64,000 nt of DNA from positions 3,985,317 through 4,049,316 of the forward strand of contig OY718804.1 in assembly GCA_963070105.1 (NCBI GenBank), in the 5' to 3' direction. The stretch is from Litomosoides sigmodontis (lineage: Eukaryota; Nematoda; Chromadorea; Rhabditida; Onchocercidae). Made by a program: the position numbers and the translations under genes. The first letter of the stretch is position 1. The number at the start of each line of letters is the position of its first letter. Shown piece by piece: positions 38,484 through 51,802 of this stretch. The notes below the pieces were generated by a model that ran no database searches, was not told the origin of the DNA, and saw only the letters and a program-made list of their open reading frames with translations.

Positions 38484-40237
38484 AATGGATGATAGGGCCT
38501 TCCGTTGTAATCTGATTGAAATGCTAGTTTGCAATATTTCAAAACATATTTTCATATCTGTACAAATATATGCGTCAAGGAAACCTAAAATCGTGGAGAT
38601 TTATAACACAAGAGAACATTCTATCCTTTAATCTGCAATAATTTTCAAATACATTCATTTTGAATATCCTTTGTGACAATTTGAGCGCAAGTATCGAAAA
38701 ACCAACTTTTTCCATTCTCCATTGTAACAGCTGCACTTAGACGTTATTAGGAAATTTAATAAACTGCAAATACAATCAAATCCATACAATCACAACATTT
38801 GGGCATCGAAATGCATAGTGGATTACCAAATCGCTTTTACAGGAGTTCTGCATTCTAAATGCAACTACTTCTAAATCGTAATTTTACCTTCTACGTTTAG
38901 ATCATCCTCTGTCTGAAACCTCTCTGTTGAACTTCACTCCTTGTATGAGTAATATTTGTTTGAAATACATAAAATGAGTTCAATATATGCTACATATGCT
39001 TACGCAAAAGTAAACGACGAATTGAAATATTATCGAAAATTAATAGAATCGAAATATTAAACGAATCGCAATGGAAAGGTGTGCATTTCGATAAAAAGCT
39101 CGGTACCTTTGTCAGACAAATGAAAGACATTTTTACTGCGGAAAATTATAAACAACAAATGCACTTGGATGAGGCAATGAGACATCCACCAATGATCCCC
39201 ACAATGATGCGATAGGAAATAAGGTAGGGACTGAAATAACAAACTGTTAGAGAACCCACCAATCTTGTTGTACGAGAATAAATTCAAAATTGAGCCTTTT
39301 CATCCAATAGCAAACCTGTGTTTCAGAAACAACAAATATAAATTAACAAGCGAGTAATGAAAAAATTCAATATTTACATCTCTTAACATGCCAATTAAAT
39401 GCTGCCTGATTTATGTACTCAGGATCACTTCATGATAATCCACACTTGACGGCGATCGATTTGGTTATTGAAAACTTAAAAAACATCCTATTATTTAAAA
39501 CTTTTTAAATATGAACCACCAGTGTTCGTACACCAAATTTCAGATGCTAGCGCGTCATACACATATGAAGGAAGTAAAGCTCCATCATGAAATGAAAACA
39601 GAAAAGAAGCAAGCTTACTTTTCTCGGTGCCTGAATGAATGAAATGAGTTATTTGCTCTGTTGTCATGCAAATTGCGATGATGCTGAGACTTCCTAAACA
39701 ACATCTTTTTAAATCCTTTTTCAGTGTATTACTTGTCGGTTACTAAACATATATGAAAAGTTGTGTAGCTTGAACTGATAACCCTAAGCAGCTATATTTT
39801 GACTTGCGCTCAACTATCATATATCCGCGCATATTTTTCATCAATAGCAAAAGTGGTACAGATAAACAATGAAGGCTATCATCAACAATGTAATTAACAC
39901 AAGATAGCTCCGTTGAAATGAAAAGATATCCAAGGAAAAGAATTAAGAGATTTAAGGGAAGGAACTATTAAGGGAATCTAAGGGATCCAATGGTGGCGCT
40001 TTTACTCCGGTTATTTTAAACAAATTCAAATTTCCCAGCATGATGGAAAAATAAGCATCAGTTCGACCGATTTCACTAGTAGCAACTCTGCGTTTTGGTG
40101 GAGGTCATTAACTCTGCTATTTTTCAACAAAGCACAAAAAACATTTTCTTAAAAATGATAAAATAGTTTGGAATTTTATGCTCATTAAGTAGATTGTTTT
40201 CAAAAAAGAAAATTAGCAGCGACAATGAGTTGTGAGA
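37637..40237. other. Intergenic region downstream of nemp-1
   Basis: About 2.6 kb between the start of the unidentified gene and the nemp-1 stop, both on the minus strand. It is AT-rich with a long CT array. I see no coding exon or RNA gene. Confidence 0.5.
38445..38481. repeat. (CT)n microsatellite
   Basis: About 37 bases of uninterrupted CT dinucleotides, the longest pure CT array in the window. Confidence 0.95.
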
Positions 40238-43200
40238 TTACCTATAAGAATGTTCCAGTGGCAAAGAATTAGTTTGCCAGTTATATCTGAATTCGTTTTC
40301 ATCTCCATCAAAATCTTCATTTTCAGTGAGTTTTTTTCGCTGCCGTAGATTTAATCTACGGTCCCTTGATTGTAAGTAAGATGAAGAGCTTTCGCAAACC
40401 TGATTTCTTCCCCTAAACAATGAAGTGTTACAAAACTTGATTTGCACAATTTTTGACTCCTCACTAACATTATCTTTTCGAACAAGGAACTCTCAGCATT
40501 TTCATTAATGCCTTTAAAAAGCAAAAAAAATTAATATTACCTTGGTGATTCGTAGCTATTAGTCATACAGAAACGATGAGCGACAACATATTCATCTTCT
40601 CCGCTATCATCGGAAAGATCATCAAAATTTGTACATTCTAGATCATGTAATCGAGATTCATCTTCTCTGACATGATCACAAGCACCATCAACAAAGCTTG
40701 CTAACCTAGAAAACAAGTCACAAAGTCAAAACGGAAGAAAAATATTACATCGAAACTATCTGACCGCCAGCAACGGTAAGTCCAGAAATGCTCCGTGTGT
40801 AAGATATGAGATTGCATCGGTTAATAGCAACGATAAGACCATTTCAACCACAAGAGAAGTTCATTTACCTTTTTGGATCACTCACTGCAGATGTAATTTT
40901 CCAAACATTCGCTTTTGGACTTCGACAATATTGGCGCAATTCTTCTAATGCTTTCCTAGTTTCTTCTTCACCCTGTTGCTGATATTCTTCCATAGTCAAT
41001 AAACGCTGACATTGCGGAAATAAAAAAAGCCTGCAAAGTCCAAAAAATTTCATCAGGTGTAAGTACTCTCTTGAAAATATGCCTGCGCGACATATCAACT
41101 GTGTATCTTTTTCACTGCTTATAACACGAAAAGGAGATTTTTTATGCTGTGAGAACACATGCCGAATTGAAATAATACTTCTTTCCCTATCTGCAGTAAC
41201 TTTAACCGGTTTTCTGTAGTTCAGACTGAAATCTGTGCATTAGTTCTAACAAAAATTCTTTAAATCATTTTTACAAAAAAATTTAAATTACTAACCAAAC
41301 TGCTTTGAAAATAGATACAAATTTGGATATTATACTCATCAACCAATTCTTTAAGATGGACCATAGCAGTAACAAAGCAATGACTCCAATAGCGATATCT
41401 GTTATCTGAAATAATAGTAAAAATAACTGATTTAGTTACAATCAGTGACGATCTAAAAAAGAAACAAACTATTTAACCAATATCATTATATAAGTAAAAC
41501 TAGCAACTTACTTGACACGATGAGTAAATTAATATCAAAGCAATGAGCTGCAACGTCCAGTGTGCAAGATTGTGAGATCTTGCATCGGTTGGTGGTCCGT
41601 ACCGATAACAAACTGCTAATGATATCAAAATTACTGTAGCAAAATATGCTGCTACAAATTTCTGATACATTAAAACCACAGAAGCCAAATTTTTCCAGAG
41701 ACTATAAATAATGAAAAAAGATACGGACCAGCCAGTGAACATGAAAGGAATTCCGAACCAATTCTGAAAAGTTTGAAACAACTTTGTCGCTTTAATATCC
41801 TATTTCTGATTCCAGATTATTTCTCATCATCTCATTTACTTGACAAATTATGTTGATTATCATTTCGTACTGACATTACGAAGTATAGATTGAGAATGTT
41901 GGGAACAGAAAAGTATTTTAAATGCTTGAGATGTAAAAACGACTCCAAAAAAATGACAGCTTGTCCAGTAAAAAGAAGGTAACAGGAGGAATTGTGATGT
42001 CAGAAGATGTTAAAATATTAGTGATCTGAGGTTTCATATGAGCTAACTGAAACAAACCCTTGGAGTCACTCGATAAACTGCAAATCCAACAATCAAAAGT
42101 GATGCTAGAATACCAATTGTGCAACCACTGGTGTAATAGAAAATAGCGTTTTTCACTAGTGAATACGACATTAGAAACAAGACTATGCCACCAATAAATA
42201 CAGCAAGACGAATGTAATTAATTTCTGAAATTGCGATCACTAGTGAAACGTTTAAGGACATTTTACACTTAAGCTTCAAAAACTGTGCTGTCTTGATTTT
42301 GGACAAGAACTAAAAGACCAGGAAAAGACCAGAAACATGACATGAAAAGTGGCTGAAAATTTAATATATGATAAGAATTCCTACAATCGATAAACATGTC
42401 AATATTTACAAATATTCGCAAATGACTTGAATCGAAAACAAATAATTAAAACAAGCTTACTCCATATACGTATTCGAATTTCATATGGATGTCGAGTGCT
42501 CACTCCAATAACAGTCTTAGAAAATGGATTTAACTGCTTATAACGCAATAGCTTAACACGTCTTACTAATCCCCAGAGACGTTGATCATCGTGATAATGT
42601 TGCAGAACCTCCGAACAGTTATCACCCTTTAATTTATGTGATGATGCAGCGAAGAAATATTTTTCTACTAATTGCGAAGCTACTTCAAGAGGACCAATTC
42701 TAATGCAGAGAGTATGGCAGATTAAAAATACTCATAATGCAGAGAACAATACTCAATTCCATAAATGATTTTTTCTCTTTTAAATACAATTGTGAAGAAT
42801 GAGACATAGAATAAATGCTTACCTGATAAAGCTGATAGGCATGTTCATTAGTAAGGTTAATTTGAAGGTAGACATCCATGAACATATACGCCACATGACG
42901 GCGAAATCTATTACAGTGATAAAGATCCAGAATGGTTGATGCACTTGACCAAGTAGATATTTTCTCCGGCACTGTTATGTACGATGATGTAAGCTCTGAA
43001 GATGGGAAGGATGATAAAAATAAATGAAAACATACCTATGAGCAGAGGTAGATGAGTGACAATAGTAAATCAGTATTTCCGGGCTGTGAAACATGAGAAA
43101 CTTCTCTAACATATTAGTAGGGTAACAGTTACAAAAAAACTAACTAAAATAATGCATTAAGACGTAATTCCTAAAAAAAATATATATATTTAGTCGTAAA

Positions 43201-43328
43201 TTGAGTTTTCGAATGCTTCAAATGCTTCGAATGCTTAGCTTACCGTGCGTGACGCATTGTTCAGAAATGTCTTCATCAGCTTTGACCAAATAAATTGATA
43301 GGAGGAACACTACCATTTCCCTCAGCAT
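40238..43328 (-). CDS. nemp-1: NEMP1/TMEM194-family inner nuclear membrane protein
   Basis: NEMP proteins are multipass inner nuclear membrane proteins that stiffen the nuclear envelope and support fertility. The first exon (43328-43244) encodes a signal peptide ([20 protein letters not shown]). A luminal domain follows in exons at 42995-42823 and about 42699-42470. The membrane core lies at about 42300-42060 ([40 protein letters not shown]), about 41765-41515 ([37 protein letters not shown], the most conserved family block) and about 41405-41330. The nucleoplasmic tail carries the family motif [20 protein letters not shown] (about 41045-40865), then an acidic exon at about 40707-40550 and a basic exon at about 40410-40238. 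The join between the two luminal exons is uncertain: the obvious GTAAGC donor is out of phase with the next acceptor, whereas a donor 35 bases further on is in phase. The family call is strong. Confidence 0.9.
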
Positions 43329-43959
43329 TTCTGCAATTTTCACTTGGAAAAATAAGAACAAATGTGAAATTAAGCAGTGAAAATGAATGGCAATGCTGTT
43401 GCTGCTGTACGTCGTACAAGACTAGCAACTAGTTTATATAATCGATAAATAACATGTGACGTGCTTCACGAGAAATACTTTTCGGGCGACCTAAAATTCA
43501 TCTGTCACAAGTAATTATAACTCTACCACTCCTGGTTCGCCCACGGACCAACTGTTTTTTACCACTCGTTCAATTTGTATCTAAATTACAGCTCTCTGTT
43601 CATTCTCTCTCTCTCTGTCTTTCTCTCTCTCTCAGCAGCGTTTTTTCTCTGCTTCACACTTCACGTGAGTTCCCACGGGCAACATTGGTATTTCAATAAT
43701 AAATGTATATGTAGTGTTGATGTAACAATGGCACTCAGCGATTGATAACAAATATATCAAATATTTCACTTACGTAAACGCTTTCCTCTTCACCTCCTAT
43801 GCTCTCAAGCTGTGCTCTCGGCACTTCAGTCTCCCCTTTATTATAAAGCTGTAACTGTCAAGGGCTACTACGCGCGGGTTTATCGTACGCCGATGGATTT
43901 AACTTGTTTGGAAGTGACAGATACTTGAATGATCGGTAAGTGATTGGTTTTAGGAAGAT
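43329..43959. promoter_or_regulatory. Shared divergent promoter region, nemp-1 / rpa-1
   Basis: The two start codons are 631 bp apart on opposite strands. The gap contains a CT-rich block (about 43600-43636) roughly in the middle. Both genes must be driven from here or from within their own introns. A bidirectional promoter is an inference from the spacing. Confidence 0.55.
43948..43953 (+). promoter_or_regulatory. Likely spliced-leader acceptor of rpa-1
   Basis: The acceptor GGTTTTAG ends at 43953, six bases before the rpa-1 ATG, the usual spacing for trans-spliced nematode mRNAs. No upstream coding exon is needed. Confidence 0.6.
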
Positions 43960-46900
43960 ATGGTGGGCATTGGTGATCTCAGTCGCGGTTTCATCCAGGA
44001 AATATGCGAAACGAATAATGGAGAGGAGAGACCGGTTGTTCAAATTTTGGTTAGTTACTTCACTTTTTGTATTCTTCGTTTTACTTTTCTTTTTATAATT
44101 TTTCTGCGAAAACATTGCTTACTTTTGTGCTGTTGTCAGGAAAATTGTGGTACGACGTAAGTCGGTTTTCAGGAAGCGAGACCGTTGGTTAGCAGTCAAA
44201 CAGAACCCGCTTCAGAAGCTCAATATTTTCGGTTCCGAATATCTGATGGAATGTTCAGCTATAATTGTACTTATCTATAACTAATTATTATTGCATGGTC
44301 GTGTTAAATTCCATTAAATTTAATTTAAGTTCTTGATTTAAGTAATGATGACATTCATACTAGAAGCATAACAAGATATGACTTAATCTGTCAAGTTACT
44401 TATACCGTTAGTTTATTTTTGCGGTGTTTTAGCCTGCCTTAATCAAGCCGATATAACACAAAGAATCAAAAAGGATGCCCTCGATCAAGGCAATCCAGTA
44501 TTACGCATTAAGTACACAATGTAAGTGTTAGTTGTGTGTCAAATTCTAGTTACTTGTATTTATTTATTCCCCACTGGTAAATTATTCTGTTTAAGAAAGA
44601 CAGCTCAAAAACCATTGTTGCGAATCATGGATTATGAAATTTTGGGACGCGATTTACCTGTTTTTGGGAATCCAGTTCATCATTCTGGGAATCCAAGTGA
44701 TTATCGCGGTTTAAATCCAAATGCTAATATACATAATACTCGTCCTGAACTTCGATTACCCCAAAAGGATGGCTCAAACTCGCGACAAAACTCATCTGGT
44801 AGTGCCTTTTTTACATAATTTTTAAAGTTTTCATTAAAAATTATGTTATACGTTGTAATGTAGAGTTGCGGAATAAATTCCTTGACATATTACAATTACT
44901 TATCACTTCTAGGCTGTGAGTGATTTGCTTAACTAATTACTTTCAATGCTAAACCTCATTTTACTGATTTGCTGCATTGGAATTTTTTGTTATGAATGAT
45001 ATTATTCTGTATTAAGTTTCTATCCTTGTATCGTTAGGTGAGTTGAGACGTGGAAGTGAATTTCATTATTGCTATAGCATTGCTCTAGTGTTCAATTTTC
45101 GTTACAAAGCATTTGGTTTAACGCTGTAAGTGAAGCAACAACTAGATGGGATTTTTTTTACCAACTATACTGATCTCTGTTCCAATGTTGTTATTGCGGA
45201 AGAGGACCATATCATTCACAAAAAACAGTCGAAGGATTGGAAAGCGATGTCTTCAACTTTTTGGAAACATTGAAATGTTTTCACTGATGTTGGCAACCGT
45301 AACGCAGAAATGTTGCATGTTTTTACTTGAAAGGAAGAAATCAACAAATGCACATTCCGTATTCCTTCCTTGTACCATTCTTTCAATTACTGATCTTCTT
45401 CAGTCCTGTTAACCTCTACTCTTTTCTTTTCAGTTCGTTACAGTGGTTCATCTTCGTGCCGACTGGCCAATTTGGTTGGACAGAACTTGACGCCTATTAA
45501 ATTAATTACTCCCTATGTCAATAAGTAAATCTTCCAAATTGAATCGTGGTTTATCTTTACGTTATACTCTGTTAAAACGCATCTAGCAAAAAAAAAGTAG
45601 TGTTTTCAATGGTCATTGAACTAGTTGTTACCACTTGGTTAATTATAACCTATTTTGTAGATGGCGCATTTGTGGTGTGGTGACTGCTAAGGAAGATCTA
45701 CGAAATATTAGAACAGCTCGCAGAGATATGAAAGTGTTCAATTTTGAATTAACAGATGAGGAGGGTGGCTGCATACGTATTGCCGCATTTGATGATGTTG
45801 CTGAAAAATTCTATTCCATTATTCAGAAGGGATCGGTATGATAATTTGATTTCAAATCGCTATTTTGATTCAGTGCATTATTTTTAAGTGTTTGAAGCAT
45901 TTGAAATCATTTGTATTATGTTGGTTTATCAGAAACCTGCAAGTTTAATTAGCTTCCCGCTCTATTAAGATGTTCTATGTATCTGGCGGTACTGTCAAAC
46001 AGGCAAATAAACGTTTTAATACAACTGGACATGATTACGAAATCACAATAAGAAACGATTCTGAGGTAATCAATTATTTAATCTATTTTGTCTTTACTCT
46101 CACTTAGCAAATACGTCCCTTTAAGCAATTTTAGTAATGACGTTTTAGGTATTACCATGTTTGGATCGTGAAAAAATTGAACAACCAAAACTTTTATTAA
46201 GTATCGTTCGTCTGTGCAATGTGGCTAATCACATCGGTGAACCAATCGATATCATTGCTATAGTAGAAAAGGTCAATGATATCGTGCAAGTAAGTTTTTT
46301 TGCAGGAAATATTTGAATTACTTGTTGATGATGCTGAGTCCTTTCTTAAAAATCTTTAAAGCACTATCTTAGTTTTGATTCCGTAGTTTGTTTTTATCGA
46401 ATCTTAGTTTTGATTCCGTAGTTTGTTTTTATCGAAGAACACTTTTCTGATTTCTAGAGAAGGAAAAGGCGTTTGATGTTTGATTAGTTTTCAGGTCACA
46501 GCACGAAATACAGGAGCTCAACTAGAGAAACGGGATGTAATACTGATTGATACATCGGAGACGGAAATTACATTGACATTTTGGGGTGAGCAGGCTCGAA
46601 CATATGGTAAAGAAATTGAGGGTCAAACGATTGGTATAAAAGGAGCGTTTGTTAAAGAATTTAACGGTAAATGATTTTCGGAGTTTTGGTAAAATAACAA
46701 TTCGACAAAAAGGAACTTCATGTGTCTTTGATGCTCTGGTTTTCAGGAAGTTTAAGCTTAAGTACCGGAAACTCTAGTCGGATAGAGCTAAATATGGAGT
46801 GTGCTGAAACAGCGAATTTGTATAATTGGTACCGACAAACAAGACCCTCAGTTCAGGCACGTAATTTGACAACAGTTGGGCTTACATCAGACAGTTATGG

Positions 46901-48179
46901 TGATTTTTTTTTTGAATTACAGCATCTTTCATGTTGATATAATTCTAACGTTATGATTTTTCTATTTATTTATTTAAATCATATAGCTCGAGACCTCCGA
47001 ATCATTCGCTTATCTGAGCTTGGTGCACTAGGACGAGATTCGGAAAAGGGCACATTTTTCAATGTCACGGCAATGATCTCATCGCTGAAGGCCGATGGCG
47101 CTCTTTACAAGGTGGAGCTATTCTTTTTTAAGCGAAAATTTATCATTTTTGGAATTCTTCAAAGTTTTAATCTATTAGGACTGCCTACGCTTTCTTATTA
47201 AAAGTAATGCTTGCAGAGCTGTGGTACAAATGGGTGCAAAAAGAAAGTAATTGAGCTCAATAACCAATATAGGTGTGAAAAATGCGATGTCACTCTGGAT
47301 AAGTACAAATATGTTCTTCTCATGACAGTAAATTTTCCCAATTTTATTTTTACGATATTGTCATAGAACTGTCATCCATAGTGTAAAGCATTCTAGGTGG
47401 AAATATCGGATTTTTCGGGATCTCACTGGGTAACGGTATTTGAAGACAAAGCTGTCAAACTTTTGAAAAATGATGCAGAGCAGCTTGGGCAATTACTCGA
47501 CAATGATTTGGTTTAATTTAATATTTTTTCTTCGCCTACTTCTGATTTGATTTTCCCACTATTTTTACAGAAAATTAGCTATGATTATAGCGGTTCGAAG
47601 TGTTGTGGGATATCGGTGAATAATTACGCCAACCATGAAAATTTAAGGGAAAAAGCAATAAAAGTAATGATGACGCGGGTGACAAAAGGGGTAAATTAAA
47701 GGACAGAATTTTATTGAACCGTATAGAGTTCCTAAGTGTTGTAATTTTAAATTATAATTTTAGCTTGATGAATATAATGAGGTGTTCAATGCAGTTCGAT
47801 TTCGTGAATATACATTTCGTATTCGAGCTAAATCGGAGTTTTATAATGTAATTATTTAAATGTTTTTTAATTCTGACTGCACATTGAGCGTTCCGTAGTG
47901 CGAGTCGGGCTTCAATACCAGTTGTTGATCTAGTGCTGTTTTCGTACCTAGAACTGTCTTAGTGTTAATCTTTGCTACAAACTAAAAAGTTTTAAGTAGC
48001 AGACAGGTGCCACCAAAAAATGGGAAATTGCAAATTGGCGTTTTCGTGATATTCTTAACTTATTTATGTTATAGAATGAAGAGAAAATCAAATGGAATGT
48101 TTTCGATATTAACGAAGTTAACCATGACAAATACATTGACGAACTTATGAAAGCAGTAAATAAATTGGAGGAAATGTAG
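43960..48179 (+). CDS. rpa-1: Replication protein A large subunit (RPA70), 16 exons
   Basis: Largest subunit of the trimeric single-strand DNA binding complex used in replication, repair and checkpoint signalling. Exons: 43960-44049, 44173-44266, 44433-44520, 44596-44798, 45434-45524, 45661-45835, 45970-46065, 46149-46289, 46495-46666, 46747-46899, 46987-47111, 47217-47327, 47397-47510, 47571-47690, 47764-47847 and 48075-48179. All are in phase and give 653 aa, close to the usual length. The N-terminal protein-interaction OB fold covers residues about 1-110, followed by a linker. DBD-A and DBD-B run from about 160 to 410 (LTPIKLITPYVNKWRICGVV; LTFWGEQARTYG). DBD-C has the zinc ribbon CX4CX12CX2C (C478, C483, C496, C499) and ends KAVNKLEEM. 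All key features are present with no breaks. Intron 1 holds a 17-base exon-like segment, and intron 8 a tandem duplication. Confidence 0.95.
46366..46435. repeat. Exact 35-bp tandem duplication in an rpa-1 intron
   Basis: The 35 bases at 46366-46400 are repeated without mismatch at 46401-46435, in the intron between exons 8 and 9. The identity suggests a recent event. Confidence 0.95.
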
Positions 48180-48852
48180 ATGTTCAAACAGTTTTAATTG
48201 CTAACTTCTTGGGATCTCTTGTATGTCACTCCCGATGCTTATTTAAAAATTGTATTTTTCAAGTGATTTTCTAAAACATGGATATTTTGACCAACACTTT
48301 TCATTTCGGTGTTGAAACATTGCAGGCTCTAAAACCATTTAAATTTTGATATCGAAGTCGAAATCGTAAATTCACTTATGTTGGTTTTTAAATTCTGTTC
48401 CTTTTTCACGTGGCTCTTTTTGCGATGCACTTATTTGTAGTTATTATCTTTTGAAATTTGTTCTGATGCTTTGAAATGAAATAAAAAGCTTCAAAAACTA
48501 TCGGTCAACAACGAACGGTATGGAATTTTATAAGCAGGCTCGAGTGATTAATTTAGAGAAAGGCTTTCGTTAGCAGTATTACAATCCCTGTGTCTTGATT
48601 TTAATCAAATGATGAAATTGTAGATAGAATCGGTAATAAAAAGGTCGAGATTTTGTTTCGCAAATGCATTGCTTGTTTACAAATTTTAATGAGCAATTTA
48701 TTAAGAAATCATTGACAACTGTCACGAAATCGTTCGTTTCTCTTCCGTCCTTTCGTCCTTCTGATTTCTGAGTGATTCCTGAATTTCCGCCTTTCTTATT
48801 TCTCAATGTCCATCAGTTATAATTGTTGGCGCAATTGTATACAAATTAGCAG
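48180..48852. terminator. Convergent 3' region of rpa-1 and the bZIP gene
   Basis: This 673-bp gap separates two facing stop codons. AATAAA at 48480-48485 (+) lies 301 bases after the rpa-1 stop. A minus-strand AATAAA at 48702-48697 lies 151 bases after the bZIP stop. If these signals are used, the two 3' UTRs do not overlap. Confidence 0.5.
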
Positions 48853-50452
48853 TCAGGTAACAGTTTGTTGAGAAAATGAGGAATATAGTATGGGTGCTGG
48901 TTGTGTCGTTGGTACCAAATTGGTAGGGTTTTCTCGAAGTAGCATTCCTTGTTGTTGAGCGGTGTAGGATAACGATAATTGTCGTTCATATTCTTTTCGG
49001 GCCTATAAATTCTGCATTAATTATAAAGCTTTCTTTTTTTTCCTCTAAGAATTACCTTTGTAGGGGACTGAAATGGTGATATTAGTGGGGTTCATTGAAC
49101 AGTTGTGCTTTGGGTCATCGCTGAATGAGGTAGTGGTGATATATGGTGGTGACCATTTGGACAAGGTTAACTTAGTAATGTGTAGTGGTAACTGACGTAA
49201 TCTAACTGTTGCGTATAAATTGCTAACTGTGCGCGCAACGCTTCATTCTCCTTCTCCAACTCATCAACCTTACGTTGCATCATTTTCTCTCTCTCTCGTC
49301 GATTACTTCTGGACTTTTTTGCTGCTAAATTATTTTTATCTCGCCGTTCACGATATCTGAAAGTCCTCATGTTTTCTCCAAATCTACGAAATTGAGATTT
49401 GTTTTTTGCTAAATGAAAAAAATTCCTTTGATTTAATCAAACTAACTTTTTACCAAGGCGATGAATGCATTACTTGAATTAAGTAAGTTGAAATTTTTGA
49501 ATATTCTTTTTTTAATTTTTAACTAAAAATAAATCCTAAATAAAAAAATTCATTTTAATTCTGGAAAGCATTTCGAAATCTAAAGAAAAAGAAAAAGAGT
49601 GTGGGCTGCTCGATGTCTTTTCCAAATCCTGATGTTATGCATCTATTATTAGCCCACGAATAGCTAGCTCTTCTCAGGAAGGCATTTGAAGCCCAGTGCT
49701 ATCCATCCGTTAATTTTATCCTGCAAATGAGTAGAAGAAGTCAGTAACAGTAGTAGTAGTAGTAGTAGTGAAAGTAACTAGAAATAAGTAAATGAAAGAT
49801 TAAATTCAAAGTTCAAAAAAAATTTTCAGAGAATCTAATTAAGTTGCTACTTCAGGTTTCATTCGCAAAATTTCAACCAAAAAAAAAATGAAAATTTTCT
49901 AACTTTAAGAGTGCACAACTAAGCTGTGCGTGCGCAATGTGTGATTTAGCAATGTTTTGCTCCACATGTTGTCCGTCTTCGTAAGCAAGACTGGGAGAAT
50001 GAAGAAGAAGGCGGAAATTGCCATAAGGTATTGTGTAATATAATGTTGGCACATTCAATTGAATTGCACGTTCCACTCTCTCTTGCAGTACCGAAGAAGT
50101 TGCTTTACTAATTTCATTACTTTTTACGAGCTTCTTCATCCACTGGTACGACAGTTCTGCGCTGTTGCACTCGTTGCTGCTGCTGCTGCTGCTGCTGCTG
50201 TGGTGGTATCGAAGTTGAAGCTGATGACGTTGAAGGAGCGGGAATAATGGACGAAAAGCTTTCGTCTTGCTGCTTTGCAATATTAGCAACAGTTGCGGCT
50301 TCATACGCTGGTGGTATTGGCATACTATAAGCCGTGAAATTAGCTGGTACCATATTGGTAGCTACTGGTGTTGGATACGAGAAATAAAGATGATTGCTAC
50401 CGTCACTTTTAACTTCACCCATGTAAGCTGGTATCATTGCTGCTACTATCAT
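48853..50452 (-). CDS. C/EBP-like bZIP transcription factor with polyQ, 3 exons
   Basis: Sequence-specific dimeric transcription factor. Exons 50452-50121, 49356-49197 and 49002-48853 join in phase and give 213 aa. The N-terminal half is proline-, alanine- and serine-rich with a run of nine glutamines near residues 84-92, likely an activation region. The basic region is at about residues 111-133 (YRERRDKNNLAAKKSRSNRR), and the leucine zipper runs to about 165 (KVDELEKENEALRAQLAIYT). The C-terminal tail is Q/T/S-rich. The NN..A..KSR basic signature with a preceding YRERR fits C/EBP proteins (YRxRRERNNxAVxKSR) better than PAR or CREB types. C. elegans has two C/EBP genes and I cannot tell which is the orthologue. 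The start is the first ATG after a TTGCAG acceptor. An unspliced read-through of exon 2 would end at 49167. Confidence 0.85.
49747..49769. repeat. (AGT)n trinucleotide repeat
   Basis: About seven AGT units inside intron 1 of the bZIP gene. Confidence 0.9.
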
Positions 50453-51802
50453 GCACCTGCAACGACAATTCAAATGATGAATGAGGAGACGATGAGAGGA
50501 AAGGTCAGGTAAAAAAGTAGCAACTTTTAAAATGTTGCAATTTAAAATGCAAACATTTCACGGGTTCTATACGACACCTTCGACGTGCGCTGCTATTGTC
50601 ACAATAAGGTAAATGAAAGAGCATTCGTTTATCGTCGGATCAAAAAAATTTTTCCTTTTTCCGAAATTGTTTGCATGTTTTTTTTTTGAAAAAACATTTT
50701 AAGCAACAGTTATTTGTGCGAAACGTAATTAGTACTTTTCATTTTTTTCCCCAAAAAAAATCACTTTACCGATACACACAAATGCACAGTCCATTGCTCT
50801 ACAATGCTAAAAGAAACGTAATTTTGACGTGACTTCAATGCATCTTCCTTGCTAAAGCGGAATGAGCACTGATATGCCTTTCAGGTTGCATACAACACGC
50901 TCAGTGCTATTCTTTGTGAACATTGATTCTTGCAATCTGTATCATTTGCATAACAAATGAATGGATATTTTAACTCTAACAAGCCTAGCAATCCTTTCAA
51001 TGTATTTTAATGCACTCAGTCGTAAGATATATCTTTTCTAAAATTTGTTCTTTCATTTGTGCGGCATTTTTTTTTGTTGTACTGTTGGAAGAAGAGAAGG
51101 ACAAAAATTAAAAATGGAAACTTTCCTGACATTTATTGTTAGATAGTTGAGGAAGAGATCAGAAGAGGCTATTAAATGATCATCGGTTAAGTTAGGCGAG
51201 AGGAATCATCAAAGAGATGATTTTTCATTTTTTTCATGAAATCCTTTACAAGCCATCTCTCTCCCATATACCTCACTGTTCCGATGGCTATTAAATGATG
51301 GATAATTAGCGTACAATACATGTGTTACAGATGTATCGAATAACTTATAAATACCTTAAACTTCACAGCAAATCAATTCCCACGCAAACGCAAAGTACGT
51401 GCACGCCAGTGCTTTTTCCCCTTTTGTTTAGTATTTTTAGTGTTAAAACAAAAAATGAAATGTTTGAGATGATGGCGTATAATTTAATTCATAGCACTTA
51501 TGCGCTGATTTACTCGTATTTCACACATCACACCACCATCTTTAGTCGTAATTATGCAAGAATAACTAACTACTATGCAGTAATAAGCGGTGGTGCATTG
51601 TGAAATATACCTGTAATTAATAAGCAATTTGAACTAACATCTTTTTCTTTTTATATTAAAAATTAACTTTAAAAATGCTTTGTAAATGGCAGAAACGCTA
51701 ACTAACATCGATTCATTTATGTTTTAATTTCAGTACGACGTAGAAATTACGGACGGATTTCATGATGTCGTGCTGATCAAATTATGCAACTCCTCTCCGC
51801 TC
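50453..51802. other. Upstream region of the bZIP gene
   Basis: AT-rich sequence with T- and A-runs near 50640-50760. A 93-codon plus-strand frame at 51322-51603 lacks splice or family support. No gene called. Confidence 0.5.
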
